Source: Clostridium formicaceticum (GTDB taxonomy: Bacteria > Bacillota > Clostridia > Peptostreptococcales > Natronincolaceae). Taken from it: 64,000 bases of DNA. The notes under the pieces were generated by a model that searched no databases, was not told where the DNA came from, and was given only the letters and a program-made list of their open reading frames with translations. Positions within the stretch are counted from its first letter, which is position 1; every line of letters begins with the position of its first letter. The DNA lies in contig NZ_CP017603.1 in the NCBI RefSeq assembly GCF_001854185.1, forward strand, positions 1,054,001-1,118,000, in the 5' to 3' direction. A program made the position numbers and the translations under genes. This document shows, one piece after another, positions 1 through 8,358 of this stretch.

Positions 1-1268
1 AGCTTAAATAAGTAGGCTAGTGTATAACTTAATGGAATAGCTAAAATAAAAAAACGAATGGCTGTTGTTATAAACGTAGGTATTCCTCTTCCAATTGCTT
101 GGAAGGAGGCATTACTTACCATTCCCATCCCTATAAAAATATAGCTTAGAGCCATGATGCGTAGATAGCTTGTACCTTGCCTTAATACTTCGCTAATTCC
201 ATCTCCAGAGTCCTCTAGAAAAATCATTAATAAGGGCTTTGGGAAAATCCAGACTAAAACTGCCAGTCCTCCCATCACCACCACCGCATAAACCGTTGCT
301 TTTCTAAAGATACCCTCTACCCTATAGTAGTTTTTTGCACCAAAATTTTGTCCTAGCATAGCAATGGTAGCTCCTCCAAAGGCTACCCCCGGTAAAATAG
401 TAATACTATCTATTCGAAAACCTAAAGCATAGGCTGCAACCGCCTCCTGAGAAAAATCCATGGCGAATTTATTAATAAATACCATTGTAAAGGCTATAGC
501 TCCCTGTGCTACAGAAGAGGGTAGCCCTACTGCTAAGACATTTCTTATATACTCCCATTTCCATCGGAAATGATAAGATTTTAATATTATACTGCTTTTA
601 TTCTTTAAAATAAATAGAATACCTATACTTACTCCCACTGTCCAAGCAATTGCTGTTGCTATAGCAGCACCAGCTACTTCTAGCCTGGGAAAAGGGCCTA
701 TACCAAAAATAAGTAAAGGATCTAATATAATGTTTACAACTGAACTGCTTATTAAAGCAACCATGGAGAGCTGTGTTTTTCCTTCCCCTCGAAAAATACC
801 ATCAATGGCAGCTAACAGAAACTTAATAGGCATAGTCATAGCTATAATCATTATGTAGATTTTTGCCATCCTAAAAACTTCCCCTTCTGCTCCAATAAAT
901 CTTAACATGGGATTTACAATCGTTATACCGAAAACAAAGAAGAACAATCCCATGGCTACTGCTAGTAGCAATCCATTAGCTGCTGCTAAGAAACTTTTTT
1001 CTCTCTCCCCCGCCCCTATATTTCTAGCTATTAAAGAGCTAATCCCTATGGACACACCTGACCCTAAAGATATGCTTAACATAAAAATAGGAAAAGTCAA
1101 TCCCATTGCCGCAATAGCATCTGTTCCTAATCTTGACACAAAATAAGTATCGACAATATTAAAAAAGGTCTGCATTAACATAGCCATTAAGATCGGTATG
1201 GCAAGCAAAATGAAAGTTTTCCCAATCTTACCCTCTAATAAATCTAAGGTTTTTCTTTTATCCTCCAC
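1..1268 (-). CDS. MATE family efflux transporter, 3' end outside window
   Basis: I translated this strand by hand; the frame stays open from a GTG at 1268 to the window edge (422 codons), so the C-terminus is missing. The GTG is preceded by AGGGGTGA at good spacing. The protein begins with a short polar stretch and then alternates long hydrophobic helices with polar loops. MATE-type features are visible, such as MAMLMQTFFNIVDTYFV near the N-terminus and a second, similar repeat (SSVAQGAIAFTMVFINKFA) in the middle. MATE proteins are inner-membrane antiporters that expel drugs or cationic metabolites in exchange for Na+ or H+; the substrate cannot be read from sequence. The gene stands alone, with no partner on its strand. 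Confidence 0.85.
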   Translation of the reverse strand, partial: MEDKRKTLDLLEGKIGKTFILLAIPILMAMLMQTFFNIVDTYFVSRLGTDAIAAMGLTFPIFMLSISLGSGVSIGISSLIARNIGAGEREKSFLAAANGLLLAVAMGLFFFVFGITIVNPMLRFIGAEGEVFRMAKIYIMIIAMTMPIKFLLAAIDGIFRGEGKTQLSMVALISSSVVNIILDPLLIFGIGPFPRLEVAGAAIATAIAWTVGVSIGILFILKNKSSIILKSYHFRWKWEYIRNVLAVGLPSSVAQGAIAFTMVFINKFAMDFSQEAVAAYALGFRIDSITILPGVAFGGATIAMLGQNFGAKNYYRVEGIFRKATVYAVVVMGGLAVLVWIFPKPLLMIFLEDSGDGISEVLRQGTSYLRIMALSYIFIGMGMVSNASFQAIGRGIPTFITTAIRFFILAIPLSYTLAYLFK

Positions 1269-1868
1269 TTTATTCACCCCTAGAGATGCTATAATTTTCT
1301 TGTCTAAATTCAAGAAGCCTTACGAATACCTTGTATACCTTTTTCAACGAGAAGCCATTCTTCTTTATCCTTGTTTTTTCTATGTATTCTCATGAAATAT
1401 TATGTGCCCTTCATTTTACTAAGCCTTCTATATTTTACTATTTAACTCAAAAACCTCGAATCTGCCTAGTCTAGTCAAGTTATTTTTTATCTGTACCTAG
1501 CACTGCTATCTTTTTAATTATTATATCCTCTTTAGAGCTAGATACTTCTCCAGAATAAGAATTTAGCTCTAAAGGTATATCTGCTATTTTCTCTAGGGTT
1601 GCTTCTCTCTATTTAGCAAATATATATTTTTATGCAATATAGGAAGATATTAGGCCCAACAAAACTGGGGTTTAATAACAAACTGTTTCCTATTTTGATA
1701 TATTCCCACTTTCTGTTTTAAAAAACATACTCCCTCCGATACGAAAAATATATACATTTCTATGAAAATGTAGACATTTATACTATGGTATGGCTTATAT
1801 CTTTCAATTTTCGCTTCATACCTTCCTGCTTCTGCGAGTCTAGTTTTGCATAAGCTACTCCTATTTGA
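1269..1868. other. Intergenic stretch with a possible gene remnant
   Basis: There is no convincing gene here. On the minus strand an open stretch of about 44 codons (roughly 1480-1615, ending in VLGTDKK) has no start codon or ribosome binding site and may be the C-terminal tail of a lost gene. A minus-strand open frame of 83 codons (1650-1901) has low-complexity composition, no ribosome binding site, and runs across the predicted right end of the IStron, so I do not call it. Confidence 0.4.
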
Positions 1869-1869
1869 T

Positions 1870-2060
1870 ATAACTCTGGGTGAACCAACAAAGCGATTCA
1901 CTCAAAAGCAAAGCTTTTGGTTCTAGATGAACCAACTAAGTGACTGACACCAAATCAAAGATTTGGGTCATCTACTTATCTGCTTTTCCACAGGCTTAAA
2001 TTCCGCAGTATCGTTGCGTACACATTCAAAGCTTAGTTAGGTTTAAGCTCTTTGAATTTG
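1870..2060 (-). ncRNA. Predicted omegaRNA (reRNA) / 3' intron end of the IStron
   Basis: On the minus strand the region overlapping and following the tnpB stop can fold into small hairpins: CCAAAT/ATTTGG near 1954-1970 and CAAAAGC/GCTTTTG near 1904-1920. It also contains the segment ACGCAACGATACTGCGG, typical of the end of IS605/IS607 tnpB loci. In this family the segment encodes the guide RNA bound by TnpB, whose guide part reads into flanking DNA past the right end. In IStrons the same stretch also holds the 3' splice site, so guide RNA formation and splicing should compete. The exact ends are inferred. Confidence 0.55.
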
Positions 2061-3221
2061 ATAATTTGCTAAGTTAATGCTTGCGTTTAAATCTCTATCT
2101 ATTTTAAAACCACATTCACAAAGGAATAGTCTATCTTTTAGTTTTAAATCAGATTTGATTTCTCCGCAACAAGAACAAGTTTTAGATGATGCAAACCACT
2201 TATCAGCTTCTACAAATTCGATTCCATATTTTTCACATTTGTACTTGATTTGTCTTTTAAATTCATGTAGTTTTTGTTTCGCAATAGCCTTAGCTAAGTG
2301 TCGATTTTTCATCATTCCTTTTACATTCAAATCTTCCATTACAATTCGAGATGGCTTGGTTTTCACAATCTCACTTGAAGTTTGGTGTAAATGATTTGTT
2401 CTAATATTATTAAGTTTTTTATATAAATTACGAATTGTTTGATTTTGTTTTTGAATGTTTTTCATGTTTTTTAAAGGCTCTTTATAGATTGGTTTTCTAT
2501 TCTTGTCATAATTTTTTGTGTTGTCTTCAAGTTTACGGCTTAATTTACGCTGTTCTCTTTTTAGCTTTTTCTCTAGGCGTTTAATATTTTTTGTTTTGTT
2601 AATGTTTTTCTTAAACTGACTATCAGAGCAAACCGCTAATTCTTTCAATCCAACATCAATACCAAGACTTTTACCAGTTGATTCAAGTGGTTCAAATTCC
2701 TGCTTATATCCAATAGATAAAAACCAGTTTCTCCCATCAAAACTAATCTGGGGGTTTAAATATATTTGACCATCTTGCAATTTTGGTAATGGTTGATATG
2801 TTTTTACTATGCCAAGTTTTTCACCTCTAAATCCTTCTTTTGTTTTCTTCAAACTTTCATAATTTACATAAAAACTGATTTTGCTTCTTCGTCTGTTTTT
2901 GAAACTTGGTTTTTCTGAAATACCTTCAAACCATCTTTTTCGAGCCATATCAGCGTCTTTTACAGCCCGTTTCATTACATTGCTCCCAACTTCACTTAGC
3001 CATGTATGTGTGGTCTTTTTTAGGACATTGTTAATATGCTTTCTGACTTCCCTCTCTTTGATAGTTTTTGTATCTCTATTACCTTTAAGATATTCGTTAT
3101 AATGATTTTGACTTTCTGATAGAAAGTAATTATAAGCCCATCTTGCAACCCCAGCAGACTTCCAAAACAAAACTTCTTGTTCTTTAGTTGGGTTTAGTTT
3201 TATCTTTGTCGCCATGATCAT
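2043..3221 (-). CDS. tnpB: RNA-guided endonuclease TnpB of the IStron
   Basis: The 392-residue protein has the length of a full TnpB. The RuvC catalytic residues are all present: D189 in GIDVGLKEL, E296 in VMEDLNVKG and D377 in DRDLNASINLANY. A zinc-finger set (C349, C351/C352, C368, C370) sits between the last two. The ATG is preceded by GAGGTGAGAAATA and lies 19 bp after the stop of the truncated tnpA. TnpB proteins cut DNA matching a guide RNA made from the transposon right end, which favours retention of the element after excision. The locus therefore looks nuclease-competent even though its recombinase is broken. The next nearest option, a dead TnpB-like repressor, is unlikely because the catalytic triad is intact. 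Confidence 0.9.
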   Translation of the reverse strand: MIMATKIKLNPTKEQEVLFWKSAGVARWAYNYFLSESQNHYNEYLKGNRDTKTIKEREVRKHINNVLKKTTHTWLSEVGSNVMKRAVKDADMARKRWFEGISEKPSFKNRRRSKISFYVNYESLKKTKEGFRGEKLGIVKTYQPLPKLQDGQIYLNPQISFDGRNWFLSIGYKQEFEPLESTGKSLGIDVGLKELAVCSDSQFKKNINKTKNIKRLEKKLKREQRKLSRKLEDNTKNYDKNRKPIYKEPLKNMKNIQKQNQTIRNLYKKLNNIRTNHLHQTSSEIVKTKPSRIVMEDLNVKGMMKNRHLAKAIAKQKLHEFKRQIKYKCEKYGIEFVEADKWFASSKTCSCCGEIKSDLKLKDRLFLCECGFKIDRDLNASINLANYQIQRA

Positions 3222-3239
3222 TATTTCTCACCTCGTCAA

Positions 3240-3479
3240 TCAAACCTTATTTTCTAAATCATCTTTTTGACTTGGTGTACTAACACGACAGTAACCAATA
3301 ACCAACTTTTGTACGTTTGATGTTTTACTGAATTGTTTTAATTGTTCAGTAGAATAGTATCTTGTCCCACCAGAGGATACATGGGCTGGTGTAAATTCAC
3401 CCTTTGCCTCCATTCTTCTTAACGTAACAACATTTACACCAATACGCTTAGCAAATTTACCAATAGACATTAATTCCAT
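3240..3479 (-). pseudogene. tnpA: Truncated IS607-type serine recombinase TnpA
   Basis: The reading frame encodes a MerR-like helix-turn-helix (SIGKFAKRIGVNVVTLRRME) and the beginning of the serine recombinase domain, including the nucleophile serine in YCRVSTPSQKDDLENKV, then stops. Full IS607 TnpA proteins are about 200 residues, so most of the catalytic domain is missing. The ATG at 3479 is preferred over an in-frame GTG at 3488 because GAGAGGTG lies about 6 bases upstream of it. The stop is only 19 bp from the tnpB start, which suggests an internal deletion rather than a random frameshift. The remaining DNA-binding domain could in principle still bind the element end. Confidence 0.8.
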
Positions 3480-3490
3480 GTGTATCACCT

Positions 3491-3525
3491 CTCTTAATTA
3501 ATGATATAATATCACTAATTAAGAG
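3491..3525 (-). promoter_or_regulatory. Palindromic promoter region of the IStron tnpAB genes
   Basis: A 10-bp inverted repeat, CTCTTAATTA and TAATTAAGAG, encloses TATAAT-like sequence directly upstream of the tnpA ribosome binding site. It could serve as the promoter and as a binding site for the MerR-like domain of TnpA, or as part of the intron 3' domain. This is inferred from position and symmetry only. Confidence 0.45.
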
Positions 3526-3539
3526 ATATGTCAGCATTC

Positions 3540-4013
3540 TTTAGTTTTGTATATATTTTTCTTGTTCACTATAAGTCGCAACCTTATAGCAGTCTTTCTC
3601 TTGCGAGTAGACCTCTCATGCTTTCACATGAGCGCAGACTATATCTTCATCTCAATATCTTTGAGATGCGGCATTTTTCTTCCACCATTAGCTTGTGGCT
3701 TTACTCTCCCTCAAGGAGATAGTCGTTGAAGGTTTTCCTTATCTACTGACTTAGGGCTTTCCCTGCTAAACATCCATTATCTAAGCACTTAGCGCCCAAC
3801 GTTTCCTATGTGTCACGATTATCCATTCATAGGTTCTAATTGGATTTTATTTCAGCTTATGCCATCCTTACTGTTTTTTCTGCTTTCGCACCTTTACGTC
3901 TACCGTTTCCAGTTCCGCTTTGGTCGTAAGGCTTTAGGAGTTAAAAGCAATTAACACCGAGTCCGCACCGCTCACACGATACGGAGGGTATCCTGTTGAA
4001 AATCTATACTTCT
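3540..4013 (-). ncRNA. Group I intron catalytic core of the IStron
   Basis: The minus strand shows the conserved group I landmarks in order. P1 (4022-4001) ends in the U-G splice-site pair. The R-type element CTTCAACGACTAT lies near 3722-3734. The S-type element AAGATATAGTCTG lies near 3637-3649, and its ATAGTC can pair with GACTAT to form P7. GC-rich stem segments fill the space between. Such introns self-splice using an external guanosine. No homing endonuclease is encoded inside; the transposon genes follow instead. The secondary structure beyond P1 and P7 was not computed, so peripheral domains are unassigned. Confidence 0.75.
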
Positions 4014-4099
4014 ATATAGATTTGTATAGTTTTGTTTAAATTTATCGTAACAGTTTTGTTGCCCAAATTCTTTGCACCATTATAATATAACGTTGGAAG

Positions 4100-4173
4100 G
4101 GGCCTGTAAAAGTCTCTTCCTCCATTAAAATCCAAACCCTCCCAATGGATATAGAAGACACTTTTACAGGCCC
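4100..4173. terminator. Long hairpin downstream of gntP
   Basis: GGGCCTGTAAAAGTCTCTTC at 4100 is complementary, with few mismatches, to the segment ending at 4173, and an inner TCCATT/AATGGA pair extends the stem to nearly 30 bp. A T-run follows on the plus strand (4174-4178), so it would terminate best in that direction, although it also follows the minus-strand gntP gene. A mobile hairpin repeat is an alternative. Confidence 0.55.
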
Positions 4174-4228
4174 TTTTTATTTTTATATTCACTTATGATT
4201 TAAAAAATTAATCTATAGGTCTTTTCTA

Positions 4229-5590
4229 TTATGCAAACAGAGAAATAGTAAGGGCTATCACGAATCCTACGCCTCCAACCAATGTTTCCATAACAGTCCA
4301 AGATTTAAGCGTGGTTTTTTCATCAATATCAAATAAAGACTTGACCAGCCAAAAACCTGAATCATTAAAATGGCTCATAATCGTTGCTCCACCGGCTATC
4401 GCTGCAACCATTGCTGCCAAATGAATCTGGGAAAGGTTTGCAATCTCCGGCATAGAAGCCATAACTCCCGCTGCCATGGTCATCGCAACCGTTGCAGAAC
4501 CTACAGATATTCTAACCAGCGCTGCTACAATGAAAGCCACAACAACAAGAGGCAAGCTGCTTACAGTTACCATGTTACCAATCATTTCTCCAAGACCTGA
4601 ATCCTGCAGCATCCATCTTAGTACGCCCCCTCCTGCCGTAACAAGTAAAATCATACCTGTAGGTGCAAGGGATTTTGTCATAATCTTTTCTAACTCTTCT
4701 TTTGTATAACCGTGCTTGATGCCAAGAATCAGCATAGCCACAAGCGTAGATATAGTTAATGAAATAAATGGTGTTCCTACAAACTTAAAGAATGGTGCTA
4801 CACCAGAAAGAGCTGGCACTACTCCTGAAACGGTATTTAATAAAATAAGCACAAGCGGAATAAATATAATCCCTACGACTGTCCCAAACTTAGGAAGCTT
4901 GGATTCATCATAATCCGGTGTCTCTTCAACACTTTTAGGCACAGGCACATGTATTTTGTTTCCTATATACTTACCAAACATAGGCCCCGCTACAATCATC
5001 GCACAGGTCCCAGTTATTAATCCAACAGCAATAACTATTCCTAAATCTACATTCAACATTGTCGCCACCAGCACAGGCCCTGGCGTAGGTGGAATAAAAG
5101 CATGGCCTACAGCAAGACCTGCAAGCAGCGGAATACCATAGTAAAGCGTTGATTTTTTCGTGCGTTTTGCAAGGCTAAATGCAAGAGGAATCAAAATAAT
5201 AATTCCTGCATCAAAGAATACCGGCATAGAAATAACAAGTCCTGTAATACCTAACGCCCATGCTGCTTTATTTTCTCCAAACTTATTAACCATTGTTAGG
5301 GCAATACGCTGGGCACCCCCGGATATCTCTAAAATTGCCCCAAACATTGACCCAAGTCCTACCAACAAAGCAATTCCCTGTAGTGTGCTCCCAATACCTT
5401 TTTCAATCGTTGCCGTAATCATAGGATACGGCATTCCTACACTTACTCCAATTACCACAGCACTAATAACAATCGCAATCACTGCCTGCATTTTGAAAGC
5501 AATAATAAGTATCAATAATACAGCCATGCCCAATAATGCTGCCATAATTAATCTCTCCGGCGATGCTACAAACTCCTGTACCATATTCAT
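4229..5590 (-). CDS. gntP: GntP family gluconate/sugar-acid permease
   Basis: The 453-residue protein consists almost wholly of membrane helices. It carries the features of the gluconate:H+ symporter family, including ALEI-type glycine-rich SGGAQRIALTMVNKFGE, FFDAGIIILIPLAF, and PPTPGPVLVATMLNVDLG with the conserved proline/glycine cluster. GntP proteins import gluconate or related aldonates. It lies 42 bp downstream of a sugar-acid dehydratase gene on the same strand, behind a FadR-type regulator, so uptake, dehydration and control are grouped. GGAAGAGGGA precedes the ATG. The exact substrate (gluconate, galactonate, xylonate or other) is not determined. Confidence 0.9.
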   Translation of the reverse strand: MNMVQEFVASPERLIMAALLGMAVLLILIIAFKMQAVIAIVISAVVIGVSVGMPYPMITATIEKGIGSTLQGIALLVGLGSMFGAILEISGGAQRIALTMVNKFGENKAAWALGITGLVISMPVFFDAGIIILIPLAFSLAKRTKKSTLYYGIPLLAGLAVGHAFIPPTPGPVLVATMLNVDLGIVIAVGLITGTCAMIVAGPMFGKYIGNKIHVPVPKSVEETPDYDESKLPKFGTVVGIIFIPLVLILLNTVSGVVPALSGVAPFFKFVGTPFISLTISTLVAMLILGIKHGYTKEELEKIMTKSLAPTGMILLVTAGGGVLRWMLQDSGLGEMIGNMVTVSSLPLVVVAFIVAALVRISVGSATVAMTMAAGVMASMPEIANLSQIHLAAMVAAIAGGATIMSHFNDSGFWLVKSLFDIDEKTTLKSWTVMETLVGGVGFVIALTISLFA

Positions 5591-5632
5591 TCCCTCTTCC
5601 TTTCATGATTATTTAGCTATCTCATCTATGCT

Positions 5633-7348
5633 CTACTTCATATAACCACCCTTCATTGGTGATACCGCATGTTTTGCAAAGATATTCAATACACCAGAAG
5701 TGTATTTTTCTGGTTTAGGCTGCCACTGTTTTTTACGGGCTAATAACACTTGTTCTACTTCCTCAGGCGTTTTTTCCAAACCTTTGATTCCAATAATCCG
5801 TAAAATTCTTTTTTTAATATTAATCTCAATTAGATCGTCTTCCTCGACCAATGCAATCGGTCCTCCCTCTGCCGCCTCTGGAGAAATATGACCAATAGCT
5901 GGCCCCCTAGAAGCACCTGAAAATCTCCCGTCTGTCAGAAGCGCAATCTGTTTTCCTAACTCTTCATCTGTTGAAATTGCCTCTGTTGTATAAAACATCT
6001 CTGGCATACCACTACCCTTTGGTCCTTCATACCTAATAATCACCGCATCCCCCGGACGAATGACTTTTTTAATAACTGCCTCAAGAGCCTCTTCTTCCGA
6101 GTCAAAAGGTTTTGCCTTTAAAACAGCCTTATGCATCTCTTTTGGGACTGCACTATGTTTAACAACAGCACCATCTGGAGCAAGATTGCCTTTTAGAATA
6201 GCCACTGTTCCGTTTTTTCCGATCGGTTCATCAAAGGGGCGAATCACATCTTCCCGCTTTAAGCCTACTTTTTCAAGGTAAGAGTTGCACTTTTCATAAA
6301 ATCCGTTTTTCTTTAAATCTTCCAGATTTTCACCAAGGGTTTTTCCTGTTACGGTCATCACATCTAAATGAAGCATACTCTTAATTTCCTCCATAATAGC
6401 TGGAACGCCCCCTGCATAATAAAAATACTCCGCTGGCCATTTACCTGCCGGGCGAATATCTAGCAGATAGTGTGCATTTTGATGAAGTTTATCAAACATC
6501 TCTGCATCCAACGCTAAACCGAATTCATGGGCAATGGCTGGTATATGGAGTAATGAATTTGTTGAGCCAGAAATAGCTGCATGTACCATGATGGCATTTT
6601 CAAAGGATTTCATTGTCACCATGTCCCTTGGTTTTAAACCCATTTCAGCTAATTTAACGGCTTGAGCCCCCGCCCTTTCTGCTATTAGGTTTAAATCCTC
6701 ACAGGTTGCCGGCATCAGTGAACTTCCTGGCAGCATCAGCCCCAGAGCCTCTGCCATAATCTGCATTGTGGCAGCTGTTCCCATAAATGAACAGGCTCCG
6801 CAGGACGGACAGGCGTGATGCTTATAGTAGGTTAGCTCTCCCTCTGTAATTTCACCCCTCTGCTGCATGGCACTGTATGCCCCGATCTGCTCCAATGTCA
6901 AAAGGTTAGGGCCAGCTTCCATGACGCCGCCGGTAATCATAACAGTAGGAATATTAATTCTGCCAATAGCCATAAGATGTGCTGGAACGCCTTTATCACA
7001 GCTTGCTACAAATACTCCGGCATCAAACGGCGTTGCTCCTGCGTGAATCTCAATCATGTTTGCAATTGTGTCCCTAGATACAAGGGAGTAATTAATACCG
7101 TCATGTCCCTGCGCTATTCCATCACAAATATCTGTAGTAAAATAACGAGCGGCTTTGCCCCCAGCTTCATAAACAGCCTTGGCTGCAGTATCTACAAACT
7201 TCAGCAAATGAGCACTTCCAGGGTGGCTGTCTCCAAATGTGCTTTCTATAATAATTTGAGGTTTAGCCAAATCTTCTACTGTCCAGCCCATTCCTATTTT
7301 CAGTGGATCCATCTCTGGTGCAATTTTCCGTACTTTTTGACTATGCAT
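5633..7348 (-). CDS. IlvD/Edd family sugar-acid dehydratase
   Basis: The product (571 residues from the chosen start) belongs to the iron-sulfur dehydratases that include dihydroxy-acid dehydratase, phosphogluconate dehydratase and aldonate dehydratases. Cluster and active-site motifs are visible: FTTDICDGIAQGHDGIN, ASCDKGVPAH, HHACPSCGACSFMGTAATM, and near the C-terminus LTDGRFSGASRGPAIGHISPEA. I place the start at 7348 because AAAGGAGA sits 6 bases upstream; the longer frame to 7402 has no ribosome binding site. The neighbours, a gluconate-type permease and a GntR regulator with no branched-chain biosynthesis genes nearby, argue for conversion of an aldonic acid to its 2-keto-3-deoxy form. 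The kinase and aldolase for the next steps are not in the window. Confidence 0.85.
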   Translation of the reverse strand: MHSQKVRKIAPEMDPLKIGMGWTVEDLAKPQIIIESTFGDSHPGSAHLLKFVDTAAKAVYEAGGKAARYFTTDICDGIAQGHDGINYSLVSRDTIANMIEIHAGATPFDAGVFVASCDKGVPAHLMAIGRINIPTVMITGGVMEAGPNLLTLEQIGAYSAMQQRGEITEGELTYYKHHACPSCGACSFMGTAATMQIMAEALGLMLPGSSLMPATCEDLNLIAERAGAQAVKLAEMGLKPRDMVTMKSFENAIMVHAAISGSTNSLLHIPAIAHEFGLALDAEMFDKLHQNAHYLLDIRPAGKWPAEYFYYAGGVPAIMEEIKSMLHLDVMTVTGKTLGENLEDLKKNGFYEKCNSYLEKVGLKREDVIRPFDEPIGKNGTVAILKGNLAPDGAVVKHSAVPKEMHKAVLKAKPFDSEEEALEAVIKKVIRPGDAVIIRYEGPKGSGMPEMFYTTEAISTDEELGKQIALLTDGRFSGASRGPAIGHISPEAAEGGPIALVEEDDLIEINIKKRILRIIGIKGLEKTPEEVEQVLLARKKQWQPKPEKYTSGVLNIFAKHAVSPMKGGYMK

Positions 7349-7399
7349 AGCTACTCTCCTTTTCTCAGCATACATTTTTATATCATCGTTTTCAAAATA

Positions 7400-7554
7400 C
7401 ATCAGACGTATTTTATGTTGTTATCATACCACCTTTCTTACTTCAAGTCAATAACAGGTCAGTTTTTTCCTATTTATAGAGCATTACCCATTATTGCATT
7501 ATGGTTCATTCCTCTTTTTTCCTCTTATCCTCGCATACTCATCACACGTATTTT
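7400..7554 (-). promoter_or_regulatory. Repeated motif upstream of the dehydratase gene, possible GntR operator
   Basis: The sequence CATCA(G/C)ACGTATTTT occurs twice in the same orientation, at 7400-7414 and 7540-7554, in the promoter region of the dehydratase-permease operon. The core ATCAGACG resembles half of a FadR-type GntR operator, and a related ATCAGATGA/TCGTCTGAT occurs in the nearby terminator. Assignment to the neighbouring GntR protein is inference. Confidence 0.35.
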
Positions 7555-7591
7555 GGATTTTACAGTTAATTTTAAAGTTATAGAAAGTTAT

Positions 7592-7643
7592 AGAATGTTA
7601 AAAGCCATCAGATGACTTAGTCGTCTGATGGCTTTTAACATTC
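7592..7643. terminator. Bidirectional hairpin between the GntR gene and the dehydratase operon
   Basis: A 24-bp stem with a single mismatch and a 5-base loop (CTTAG) is flanked by A/T-rich arms containing TTAAAAG and CTTTTAA. It lies 10 bp beyond the stop of the GntR gene and should end that transcript. Confidence 0.8.
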
Positions 7644-7653
7644 TAAACTATTC

Positions 7654-8358
7654 TTATCTATTGTAATCTAACATTCTTTTCTCTAGACTTCTTCGGTTAT
7701 ATGCTAGATGCAGAAGCATCGCATCATGAGCCTTATTGGGCTGATGTGCCTTGATAGCTTCAAGAATTTCCCGATGGGTCTGGATGGTTTCCTGTTTTAA
7801 AATACTATGGGTTAGATCTATAAAAAGAGCAATAGCCGTATTAATAATCGGAATCAGATTCGGCATTACTAAATTTTTACTGCTGCTTGCAATACACGTA
7901 TGAAACTCTACATCCTTAGCCACATGATTTTCGCCGGCATGAATAAGCATTTCAACCTCATGGCACAATTTAGTCATGCACGCTATCTCCTCATCGCTGG
8001 CATTCATGGCTGCCAGAGATGCGATACGCGGTTCTATCATAAAACGAATCTCTATCAAATCTAGTGCCAGCTTATGTTTATCTTTAAAAAAGGTCAGCCC
8101 AAGGGGATCATCAGCTACTCCCAATTTCTGGGATACGAAGGTTCCAGCTCCCCTTCTGATTTCTAAAACATTTCGCGATATCAGGGCTTTAATAGCTTCT
8201 CTTACAGTACTTCTTCCTACACCAAGTTTTGCTGCCAACTCAAACTCATTAGGCAATTTATCTCCTACATTTAGATTTTCATTTATAATAAAATTGATAA
8301 TTTCCTCAGAAACTGTTTTTGCCAGAGACTTACTGCTATGGTTTATTCCTTCAGCCAT
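7654..8358 (-). CDS. GntR family regulator, FadR subfamily (FCD domain)
   Basis: The 234-residue protein has an N-terminal winged helix-turn-helix (residues about 10-75: LPNEFELAAKLGVGRSTVRE, then GAGTFVS). An all-helical FCD effector domain follows, with candidate metal ligands in VEFHTCIA, THREILEAI and LHLAYNRR. FadR-type regulators usually repress a neighbouring catabolic operon and release it when a sugar acid binds. It is transcribed in the same direction as, and upstream of, the dehydratase-permease pair, separated by a strong terminator, so it has its own promoter. A palindrome TACAAGA-N3-TCTTGTA at about 8406-8422, upstream of its start, could be an autoregulatory site. Confidence 0.88.
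   Translation of the reverse strand: MAEGINHSSKSLAKTVSEEIINFIINENLNVGDKLPNEFELAAKLGVGRSTVREAIKALISRNVLEIRRGAGTFVSQKLGVADDPLGLTFFKDKHKLALDLIEIRFMIEPRIASLAAMNASDEEIACMTKLCHEVEMLIHAGENHVAKDVEFHTCIASSSKNLVMPNLIPIINTAIALFIDLTHSILKQETIQTHREILEAIKAHQPNKAHDAMLLHLAYNRRSLEKRMLDYNR

Larger units (their letters stand above)
1870..4013 (-). mobile_element. IStron: group I intron plus IS607-type tnpA remnant and tnpB
   Basis: Read on the minus strand, the element has a group I intron core (about 4013 to 3540), a truncated IS607 recombinase gene, an intact tnpB, and a structured 3' segment ending near 1870. This is the layout of clostridial IStrons, in which the intron lets the transposon be spliced out of host RNA. 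The 5' boundary is set by a predicted P1 helix: AATCTATAT pairs with GTATAGATT across an AGAA loop, with the hallmark U-G pair at 4014/4009, placing the 5' splice site between 4014 and 4013. The 3' boundary is approximate. The element lies in intergenic DNA downstream of gntP. With the recombinase catalytic region gone, it is probably not self-mobile. Confidence 0.75.

Noticed and set aside
907-1395. Plus-strand open frames of 65-79 codons
   Set aside because: They lie antisense to the clear MATE gene, have biased composition and no ribosome binding sites.
1650-1901. 83-codon minus-strand frame
   Set aside because: No ribosome binding site, low-complexity translation, and it crosses the predicted IStron right end.
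3528-3729. Plus-strand frames of 60-64 codons
   Set aside because: They are antisense to the group I intron core and explained by structured RNA.
4004-4192. 62-codon minus-strand frame
   Set aside because: It runs through a long hairpin and into the intron 5' end; no similarity and no start signal.
4370-5645. Long plus-strand frames opposite gntP, up to 161 codons
   Set aside because: Shadows of a strongly conserved membrane protein; no start signals.
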